The position numbers were made by a program, and so were the translations under genes. A DNA stretch of 64,000 nt, taken from an uncultured Alphaproteobacteria bacterium. Lineage in GTDB: Bacteria; Pseudomonadota; Alphaproteobacteria; RF32; CAG-239. Positions 35,001 to 43,600 of the stretch are shown one piece after another. The stretch lies in NCBI GenBank assembly GCA_934271465.1, contig CAKQRQ010000008.1:20995-84994 (forward strand). Direction: 5' to 3'. The notes beneath the pieces were generated by a model, which did not search any database, was not told the DNA's origin, and saw only the letters and a program-made list of their open reading frames with translations. Position 1 is the stretch's first letter. Every line of letters starts with the position of its first letter.

Positions 35001-35732
35001 GTGGAGGAAATCGGGCAAAACAGACCACAGTCAAGGTTGTTGGAAGGTCAAAAACGACCGATGCCGAGGCGTCGGACAACAGCAAACGAGGATTTGTTCG
35101 TTGCTAATATTGCCGAAAAAAGATATCTGTGGACGGCTAGAGCATTCGCTGTCGTAACAGCATTGAGCTTGTGTTGCAATGCTGTTCTGATTCTGGCAAT
35201 CTTTCAGGTCTTGCCTTTGTATCGAATAGAGCCGTTTTTGCTGACTTTCCAAAACAGATCTGAACAGGTTTACAATATTCAACCGATTGCGAATGAGTTG
35301 CGCAATCGAAAAGCTATAACGGAAGTCTTTGTGCGTGAGTATGTCTTGTTAAGAAGCACTTTCAGCGGAAATGTCAATGAAAATGAAGTGCGCTGGATGC
35401 CTGGTGGCCCTATTCAGGAAATGTCCAGTAACAAGGTTTATCAGAGTTTCTTGGATAACGTTGCAAAAAAAGCTCTGGAGCTTGTTAAAAATCAAGGAAT
35501 GGAGCGCAGTGTCAAGATTCTTTCAGTAAATGAGTTGGCTGAGGGAGTATGGCAGGTTGAATATGAAACGCGGGATATGTATCCTGATTCGACAGAACCG
35601 GAAGTCGGCTATTGGACAGCCTCTTTAAATATCGGGTATCGTCGTAAAACGGTTAAATATGGAGACAGGCTTAAAAACCCAATTGGCTTTACGGTTATAA
35701 GATATGCATTAAGCCGCAATAAGGTGGAGTAA
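35001..35732 (+). CDS. VirB8-like T4SS protein 2
   Basis: 243 residues with a GTG start at 35001 after AGAGGG. The basic cytosolic N-terminus (RPMPRRR) is followed by a membrane helix (AFAVVTALSLCCNAVLILAIF) and the periplasmic domain YRIEPFLLTFQN, FVREYVLLRSTF, VWQVEYETRD, VGYWTASLNIGY, NPIGFTVIRY. It aligns with the first VirB8 along the whole periplasmic domain (EPFLL, REYVLLR/RQYVSLR, YWTAS, GFTV-RY), so the two are paralogues. They might form a mixed oligomer. Neighbours are the VirB7-like gene and virB9. Confidence 0.85.
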   Translation: MEEIGQNRPQSRLLEGQKRPMPRRRTTANEDLFVANIAEKRYLWTARAFAVVTALSLCCNAVLILAIFQVLPLYRIEPFLLTFQNRSEQVYNIQPIANELRNRKAITEVFVREYVLLRSTFSGNVNENEVRWMPGGPIQEMSSNKVYQSFLDNVAKKALELVKNQGMERSVKILSVNELAEGVWQVEYETRDMYPDSTEPEVGYWTASLNIGYRRKTVKYGDRLKNPIGFTVIRYALSRNKVE

Positions 35733-35757
35733 CAGAAACGTGAACAAGGGAATAAAG

Positions 35758-37347
35758 ATGAAATATTTGTGGGGCGGCCTTCTGGTTGCGTGTGGTGTTA
35801 TCGGAAGTGCAACCGCTCAGGTCGACCAGCAGATTATGGATGCCAGTGCCGAGCAGGCTCAGGGAAATTATGCGCCGATGAATATGGGGTATGCAGGTTT
35901 CAATTCTTTGGGAATGACGCAGGCGGCGTGGCTTGATCCGGTTCAAAACCTTGGCGAGGGACAAACAAAACCTGCTTATTCCAAATATTACTGGACGCCT
36001 GATTTGGTATTGCCGATACGTGTCCGCGAAGGGATGATTACAATGGTTAATTTCCCTGAATGGGAGTTGATAGAGGATATTTATTTGGGCGATAGTGCCA
36101 CGTTTGATGGCCAAATTTCAAGTCCGAATACGCTTTTGCTCTATCCCAAAAGGGGAGCGAATGTCGGGGTGGATACGAACCTTATTGTTTTTGGACGTTC
36201 TGGAAACAGATATGTCTTTTATTTGAAGTCTGAGGCTGTTAATACCGAGCGTTTGACAAATGCAATTATTGATATTGATGTTTTGGATGATTATGCGCCC
36301 GGAGGAGTGAGCGGGGCAGCCGGAGGTCTCTCCGGAGGTGCTAAAACGGCCAGTGGCACGGCATCAACTTATACAAGACGATTCCAGAAATCGGATTGGA
36401 TTAAGTCTATTCCTGTTGACCCGAGTGAATTTCGGTTTGACTTAGAAGTTTATGTCCCAAACCCGGACGATGTTGTAATTGCGCCGGAAAGAGTTTGGCG
36501 TGATAACGTCTTCACTTATATTGATTTGGGTAAAAAAGCTCTTAATATGACTCAGAGACCTGTCGTCAGTATGATTGTCGAAAAGGTTGAAGTTCCGGTC
36601 GGCTTCAGAGCGAAAGGCCCTGATAACAGACTGATTGTTGTTGAGGGTGTCGGAGATATGGTCTTGCGCAATGGAAAAAGATTAATCTGCATTAAACTCC
36701 GCCGTTCTAATGAATCTGGGCTTGAGTTTGCGATAGATTCAGCAGATTATCTGCCGCCGTCATGGGATGTTTCTCCTGCCATTCCAAATAGTAAAACAAT
36801 GGGATATGGTAATGGAGCAGGCAGCGCAGGGAACGCCTTATTCGGAGCACCGATGGCAAATGGCGGAATAAGTGCTGTCGGACAGGCTGATATTCAGCTG
36901 GGTCAAAGCCAGATTATTGTTCCCGAGTATGCAAAGACAGCCGGCGGATGTGTCGGAAACGGATGTATTGCGGCAGATAATTTTGACTATTCAAAAATGC
37001 AGCGTATTAAAGGAAACGTTTCTGGAAACGCCGGAAATATTCAGATGCCGCAATATGTGTATGGTTCAGGATTCGCCGGTGCAGATAACTCGAATATTTC
37101 CATTGAATTAGGCGCGGATGGTAATGTGTCGAATTTGGAAGATTTGTGGACAAAGCTGTCGTCAAAATACAACAAAGAACTCGGATATTTTACACCATTC
37201 TTTTCAGTTGACGCTCCGGCAGACGGGCAAGGGCGGGAGCTCTTCCACTTGAGAGTCGGCCCTGTCAAAAACCTTGACGCTGGGGATAAAATTTGCAGCG
37301 AATTGGGAAGGAACGGCGTCTTTTGCAGTGTGGTTAGGACACAATAA
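35758..37347 (+). CDS. virB9: VirB9-like outer-core protein with C-terminal SPOR-like domain
   Basis: 529 residues. ATG 35758 follows AAGGGAA and begins a signal peptide (YLWGGLLVACGVIGSATAQ). The N-terminal VirB9 domain has VLPIRVREGMITMVNFPEW and NTLLLYPKRGANVGVDTNL; the C-terminal VirB9/CTX domain carries TYIDLGKKALNMTQRPVVSM and RLIVVEGVGDMVLRNGKRL. Extra material follows: a Gly/Asn-rich linker and, at ~495-529, LFHLRVGPVKNLDAGDKICS ending in FCSVV, the pattern of SPOR domains that bind denuded peptidoglycan. Standard VirB9 is ~290 residues. It would form the outer-membrane ring with VirB7 and VirB10. Confidence 0.8.
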   Translation: MKYLWGGLLVACGVIGSATAQVDQQIMDASAEQAQGNYAPMNMGYAGFNSLGMTQAAWLDPVQNLGEGQTKPAYSKYYWTPDLVLPIRVREGMITMVNFPEWELIEDIYLGDSATFDGQISSPNTLLLYPKRGANVGVDTNLIVFGRSGNRYVFYLKSEAVNTERLTNAIIDIDVLDDYAPGGVSGAAGGLSGGAKTASGTASTYTRRFQKSDWIKSIPVDPSEFRFDLEVYVPNPDDVVIAPERVWRDNVFTYIDLGKKALNMTQRPVVSMIVEKVEVPVGFRAKGPDNRLIVVEGVGDMVLRNGKRLICIKLRRSNESGLEFAIDSADYLPPSWDVSPAIPNSKTMGYGNGAGSAGNALFGAPMANGGISAVGQADIQLGQSQIIVPEYAKTAGGCVGNGCIAADNFDYSKMQRIKGNVSGNAGNIQMPQYVYGSGFAGADNSNISIELGADGNVSNLEDLWTKLSSKYNKELGYFTPFFSVDAPADGQGRELFHLRVGPVKNLDAGDKICSELGRNGVFCSVVRTQ

Positions 37348-37356
37348 TAAAAGAGT

Positions 37357-40300
37357 ATGAGCAAAGAACCTTTAACACATTCCGAAAAATATATAAAAAA
37401 GACCAATACCATCATTTTGATGATTGGTCTTTCCTCTTTGGTTATATTTATTGTCGGGCTGGTCTTGCTTATCAAAAGCAATAATACATCAGATTTCTAT
37501 GAAGAACCTGTTTTTTCGGATAACGCTGATGTATTCGGCGATATTCCGACAACAATAGCTCCTCAAAATATTGAGTTTTCGACACTGGAAGGCGATATTC
37601 CCTTAACAACAACACCTGATCCGATAGAAATGGGCGAGGTTGTTTTGGGAACGGAGGCAAAAAATGTCCTGACATTGGGAACAAACGGAAAATCTGCCGT
37701 TAAAATTGTTTCTGTTGAGCTGGCTGACCCGCCGGCGGCTGGTTTTACTTTCAGCGACCGCTGCTCGGGTGTTTCGTTAACAGGTAAAGAAACATGCCAT
37801 ATTACAATGAGTTGGCTGCCTGTTGTTGCCGGAAATGTTCAAAATAACTTTATTATATCATGGCACGAGCTTAATCTCGGACAGGACAGTGTTAAGGCGG
37901 CTAAAGTTCCCGTTTATGGAAATGCCGTTACAAAAGAAGATTGTAATTATTGCGAAACATCGGCAGATGGAACAATTACGCAGTCGCAAAAAGATGTCAA
38001 AGCTGTGCGGCAGGCTATAGGGCCGGATGGCAAGGTTATCGGAACAATAGATGAAGACGGGTTTGTGCGGGATGCAAACGGAAATATCATCGGAAAACTC
38101 GGTGCGGACGGATTAATTGTCGATAAAGACGGAAATGTCATAGGTGTTGCCGAAAACAGACGTGCTGTTTATGACGAGTTTGGAAATCTTATAGGATATG
38201 TCAATCCGGATGGAACAGTTGTTGATTTGGATGGAAATATTATCGGGAGAGTTTTGCCGGATGGAACGGTTGTAGATTTGAACGGAAAAACAATCGGAAA
38301 AGCTGTCGAAACCGGATTTGTCTATGATAAGGACGGAAATATCATCGGACGGGTTCTTCCGGATGGAACAGTTGTCGATGCTAATGGTAATATCATCGGA
38401 AGAGTTAATCCAGACGGAACAGTTGTTGATTTAAACGGAAATGTCATCGGTATGGTCACAAAACCGGGGCGTGTGGCGTTGGATGCAAGCGGGCGGGCTA
38501 TCGGCGTTGTGATGCCGGACGGAAGTGTCGTCGATTCCAATGGCAATGTAATCGGTTACGTTGACGAAAACGGAAATGTCATATTGAAAAATTCGCCATT
38601 GGCCGGCAAAAAATTGCGGGCTGTTTATGATTCTGCAGGAAATTTAATCGGTTATGTCGATGAAAACGGCAACTTTGTCGATGCAAACGGAAATATCCTC
38701 GGAAAAATGTTAGAAGATGGAACGGTTGTGGATCTTAACGGAAATGTTGTCGGACATGTCGGCGAAGAGGTCTTGATTGATAAAAACGGGCAAATTATCG
38801 GAAAATTGGTAAATTTCGATCAAATTCCCATTACCCCGCAGGGAACGGTTTTGGGAGCCGTAAAAAATGACGGAGCAATTGAAAATGAAAACAAGCAAGT
38901 CGTCGGAAGAGTTTTGCCGAATGGCTTGGTTAAAGCCCCGAACGGAGCAAAGATTGTTGCAAAGATGGTGCGTGCGGGAACAGTCGTCGGCTATGGCTGT
39001 TCTGTTATAGGGTATTTGGATTCGGATGGAAAGATTAAAAAAGGAAACTCTGAAACAAATTATAAAATGACGCCGGAAGGAACAGTCTTAGATGCAGAAG
39101 GAATCTATGTCGGCGAAACTCTAAAAGTCGGCAAGGTCTTTGATGCAAATTGCAATTTGCTCGGGGTGGTTGATAATTCTGGAATTGTAAAGGACGCTTC
39201 AAACAAATATGTCGGATGTGTTAACCCTGATGGAAGCGTGTTGAATGAAAAAGGAGAATTTATAGGTGCCGTTGGAAGGACGGGAGCGGCTGTTGACGTC
39301 AACGGGAAATATCTTGGGCTGATTAATGATAACAATTTGGTTATTAATCAAGATAAAAAAGCTGTCGGATGTGTGGGACTTTTGGGCGATGTCTTTAACA
39401 ATAAAGGGAGCTATATTGGACGAGCCGTCGGCGAAAAATATGCCTATACTTCAGACGGTTCTTATATAAATCGTGTCGGCGATACTGCAAAAATAGTCAT
39501 CTATGGCAAACCCTCTGCCGGATTATCTGCCGGAGATTTGGTTTTAGATGAAAAAAATACAGTCATAGGCCTTGCTGTTCCAGCCAAAACAACATTAATC
39601 GACAGTCAGGGAAAATTGGTCGGCCGTTTGTTTCCTGATGGATATATTTATGATGCAAAAGGCGTTTCTCAGGGAGAATTTAAAAACGGAGGTTTGGGAA
39701 GCTATAACGGTGTTTACGGAGAAATTTCCCCGATAGGAGAGGTTGTTGATTTATCCGGCGACAATATCGGTGTTGCGGTCGATGGCGGAAAAGTCATTAG
39801 TCGATATGGCGATACGTTAGGATATATCAATGCCAAAGGCGAATATTTTAATCAACGCGGAGATTATCAAGGCGGCATCGTAACAAAAGGTGTGGCTGTC
39901 GGGTATGACGGAGCTTATGTCGGCTATGCAACGGCATCAGGAAAAATTATTGATTTGGATGGTAAAACTGTCGGCTCGGTCACGCATGATAAAAAAATTC
40001 TAAATATGAACAAAGAAATTATCGGCGAAGTTATTCCTGAGGGAATAATGATTGATACGATGGGAAATTATAAGGGATTGCTAAACTCACTAGGAGATAT
40101 TGCCGATCTGAACGGAAATGTCGTGACGGCGATTCTCCCCGGTGGAAGCAGTGACAAAAATATGAGTCTTTTGCCCGAAGGGTTTGTAACGGATTTTGGC
40201 GGAGAAGTTATTGGCGCTATTGCTCCTGATGGAAAAGTCAACAGTTTGTCCGGAACAGTCTTGGGTCGTGTTTTGCCGGATGGAAATGTCGTTAGCGTTT

Positions 40301-40665
40301 CAGGAAAAATTATAGGCGAGGTTATCAACGGCGACATCGTTATCTCAAATGAAGATAAAGTTGTGGGTTATGTAAATTTTGATGGTAAAATTATAGGGCT
40401 TGATGCTACTATAATCGGGAAAGTTCTCTCCGGAGGATTAGCAATGGATCTGAATGACCGGATTTTGGGCAAAATCTACAAAATCGGTGCAACAATCCTC
40501 GGAAATGACGGAAAATATATTGGAAGATTGGCGCCTGACGGATCCGTAACGGATGTTAAAGGCGAGAATATCGGGTATATTAAGAGTAACGGATCTTTTA
40601 TTGATTTAGATAAAAAAGTATCCGGATATGTTTTGGGCGAAGTGGCCAAAAACCAAAGGAATTAA
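37357..40665 (+). CDS. Inner-membrane protein with Ig-like domain and ~50 17-residue repeats
   Basis: 1102 residues. A short cytosolic start is followed by one membrane helix (TIILMIGLSSLVIFIVGLVLL, ~16-37), then an ASH/HYDIN-type Ig-like domain (~85-190: MGEVVLGTEAKNVLTLGTNG, GKETCHITMSWLPVVAG). From ~220 to the end runs a repeat of consensus TVVDxNGNIIGRVxPDG, 17 residues. The topology equals the inner-membrane-anchored N-terminal half of a VirB10/DotG protein. It ends 2 bases before the next gene, which has the same repeat and the VirB10 domain, so the pair probably divides the VirB10 job. A basic or disordered region is not seen. Confidence 0.65.
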   Translation: MSKEPLTHSEKYIKKTNTIILMIGLSSLVIFIVGLVLLIKSNNTSDFYEEPVFSDNADVFGDIPTTIAPQNIEFSTLEGDIPLTTTPDPIEMGEVVLGTEAKNVLTLGTNGKSAVKIVSVELADPPAAGFTFSDRCSGVSLTGKETCHITMSWLPVVAGNVQNNFIISWHELNLGQDSVKAAKVPVYGNAVTKEDCNYCETSADGTITQSQKDVKAVRQAIGPDGKVIGTIDEDGFVRDANGNIIGKLGADGLIVDKDGNVIGVAENRRAVYDEFGNLIGYVNPDGTVVDLDGNIIGRVLPDGTVVDLNGKTIGKAVETGFVYDKDGNIIGRVLPDGTVVDANGNIIGRVNPDGTVVDLNGNVIGMVTKPGRVALDASGRAIGVVMPDGSVVDSNGNVIGYVDENGNVILKNSPLAGKKLRAVYDSAGNLIGYVDENGNFVDANGNILGKMLEDGTVVDLNGNVVGHVGEEVLIDKNGQIIGKLVNFDQIPITPQGTVLGAVKNDGAIENENKQVVGRVLPNGLVKAPNGAKIVAKMVRAGTVVGYGCSVIGYLDSDGKIKKGNSETNYKMTPEGTVLDAEGIYVGETLKVGKVFDANCNLLGVVDNSGIVKDASNKYVGCVNPDGSVLNEKGEFIGAVGRTGAAVDVNGKYLGLINDNNLVINQDKKAVGCVGLLGDVFNNKGSYIGRAVGEKYAYTSDGSYINRVGDTAKIVIYGKPSAGLSAGDLVLDEKNTVIGLAVPAKTTLIDSQGKLVGRLFPDGYIYDAKGVSQGEFKNGGLGSYNGVYGEISPIGEVVDLSGDNIGVAVDGGKVISRYGDTLGYINAKGEYFNQRGDYQGGIVTKGVAVGYDGAYVGYATASGKIIDLDGKTVGSVTHDKKILNMNKEIIGEVIPEGIMIDTMGNYKGLLNSLGDIADLNGNVVTAILPGGSSDKNMSLLPEGFVTDFGGEVIGAIAPDGKVNSLSGTVLGRVLPDGNVVSVSGKIIGEVINGDIVISNEDKVVGYVNFDGKIIGLDATIIGKVLSGGLAMDLNDRILGKIYKIGATILGNDGKYIGRLAPDGSVTDVKGENIGYIKSNGSFIDLDKKVSGYVLGEVAKNQRN
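38017..40640 (+). repeat. 17-residue (51-bp) coding repeat array 1
   Basis: Imperfect tandem units of DGxVxDxxGNxIGxV type fill the C-terminal four fifths of the gene. Units near 38,160-38,460 are the most alike; later ones have diverged, with some carrying 1-5 residue insertions. Confidence 0.85.
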
Positions 40666-40667
40666 AA

Positions 40668-43600
40668 ATGAGCTTGTTAAGAACGATAAAAAAATGGCTG
40701 ATACTGACAGGGTGCATCTGTGGAAGCATCTTGATAAGTGGTATGGCTCAGGCTCAAGAAATTACGGCAATTAATTTTAATGGCGAAATGCTTGGAAAAG
40801 TTATCCCCGACGGAAAGGTTGTTGGTTTTGATAATAAGCTTTTGGGTAATGTGACGGCAGATAGCTTGATTATAAATTCAAAAGGAGAACTTATCGGCGG
40901 TGTCGTGCCTCAAGGAGTGGCCATCGGGAATGATACCGGATTGTTGGGAAAAGTCGGAAATGACGGATCTGTGCGCACGGCATCGGGGCAAATTATCGGT
41001 AAAGCTTTGCCAAACGGATTGGTTGTGAATGAGTTTTTTGATATATTAGGACAAATTATCTTTCCGGGGCTGGTTTATAATGATGAAGGCAAAATTGCCG
41101 GCCGTATAACGGGTGATGGCCTTTACACATCGCTTAATGGACAACAGATAGGCGTTGTGACACCGGACGGGTATGCCTATCGAAAAATCGGAAATGATTA
41201 TTTATTGGACGGCCGCCTTATTTCATCAAAAATGGTTGTTTCTTTATCTGGAGATTTTATCGGGAGCGTTGTTCCCGGCGGTCAGGTCACCGATTTTAAC
41301 TCCAAAAGCATCGGACAGGTCAAGGCAAACGGGTTTGTTTATGACAGTGAAAACAAAATTATCGGTAAAATCGTTACATCGGGGTATGCCTTTGACAATA
41401 ACGGATTCTATTTAGGTTTTGTCAGCTATAACGGCGAAGTTGTTCACGAAAATAAGGTTATCGGAAAAGTTCGTGCAGACGGGCTCGTAATGAATATAAA
41501 CGGTGCAATTGTCGGGACAATGCAGGATGCTGCTGCGACAGCAACGGATTTAAGCGGTCGATATCTCGGAAGAATTTTGCCGGATGGAAATATTGCCCGA
41601 GCAACAGAAGTGAGCGGATTAATCGGCGCCAGAGGAATTGTAAGTGATGCATCAGGAAAGATTTTAGGCTCCATTGTCAAAACAGGACCTGTTTATGATT
41701 ATAAAGGCGAACTGAAAGGGCATGCGTTAAGCAATGGCTCAATTATTTCGCTGAACGGAACAGCAATCGGCTATATGTCAGGAAATATTGCTTATAATCT
41801 GTCAGGGACGGCAATAGGCGAAGTTATGTCTCCGAAGGCGGTCTATGGTGTTGACGGGGTTTTCGTCGGAATGAGCGGTATATCTTCATCTCTTTCCTCA
41901 AAAAGTGATAAAATAATGGTGTCGCCGTTAGGCTATGTTTTCGGACAATCCGGTGCAATTGCCGGTCGAGCTTTGCCGCTGGGGCGGTATTATATGCCTT
42001 TCGGAACGGTGTCATCATATCAAGGTCTTGACGGAAAAGCTCTGAGCGCTTCAGGAACAGAATTCGGTCGAATTGTGGGCGCGGGATATGTTCTGAATCA
42101 GCAAAACAATTTTGTTTCTCAAAATATAACGGACTTTTTGGCTGTTAAATCAGATGGAACGCAAATCGGTATTTTGAATGATGAGAACAAAATTTTGAAT
42201 AACTCATTAAATCCGATAGCTAAGATTTTGCCGGATGGGAGCATTACGGAAATTCGTTCGGGAAATTTAAATTATATGCCGAAAATTGGGCAATCATACA
42301 AAGAACATATTGCTCTTGATTTTTCGGGAGGCTTTTTAGGATATGCCGATATTGTCGGAAACATCAATAATCTGTCAGGTGCCAAAATCGGGCATGCCGT
42401 CGAGAGGGGGCTTGTTCAGGATAATAGCGGAATTGTTATCGGATATCTCGTCGGGTATAAAGGTGGAATAGATGAAAAATGCAATCTGATCGGCGTGACA
42501 TCTTCTTCCGGCGGAATATATAATTACAGAGGTGTTTATGTCGGAAAAGTCCTCGAAAATAAAACAATTATCAGTGATAGCGGCGCTGTGTTGGGATATA
42601 CGGTTGAAGAGACGCCGATTATTGATTTTAACGGAAGAATTATCGGATTCACGGCTTATGACGGAAAGGTCATGAATGAGCAGAATGAGGCTATTGGGTG
42701 TCTTTCAAAAGACGGAAAATTGTATAATGCCGATAATGCGCTTATCGGTAAGGCCATCAGTTATGAATCTGTTATAGATTTTTCGGGAAATATTATCGGG
42801 TATTCGACAGTGGATGGATTGTTTGTCGATTCGGATAATAATTTAAAAGGATATCAGCAACCGAATGATAACGTCAATTCAACGGCCGGCCTGCCGATAG
42901 GTATGCTGATGAAATATAAAGTGGCGTTTAGTCTGGATAATAAATTTATAGGATATGTCGCCAAAGATGGTAAAGTTCTGGATAGCAAAAATAAAGAAAT
43001 CGGAAAGGTAGATTTTGACGGTTATGTTGTATCAAAATCGACTAAAATAGGCTATGCGTTAAATGATTTTTATCTGTATGACAATAGCGGTAAAGTTATC
43101 GGTTTAATTACGCGTAATGGCGAAGCTACAAGTTTCAGCAATCAAAATTTAGGACGTTTTGACAGAGGATTCGTGTTGAAAGACGGCGCCGTCATCGCAC
43201 GAGGAAACAGAGACTATAATATCAGAGAAAAGTCGCATTTGGTCTTGGGGCAATTGGCCTTGGACGGCAATGTGCGGGATAACCTCGGTAATATTATCGG
43301 AACGTTGTCTGGTGCGGGAAATATCTTAAATGCAAATGGCGAAATTATAGCCGTTGCAACACCTTTGCAATTTTACAGCTTGGCCGAAACAGCCGATAAA
43401 CGTCAGATGGTTTTTGATGAAAACGGCAATTTCTTAGGATATCGTGATGAAAACGGTAATTTAGTTGATGCTAATGGAAACTTAATTAAATCTGCCATAA
43501 AAGGAAGAGCGATTTATGATGCCGATGGAAACTTAATAGGTTATCTGGATGAAGACGGTAATTTGCGCGATGCTAATGGAAAAATTATCGGTCGGTTGGA

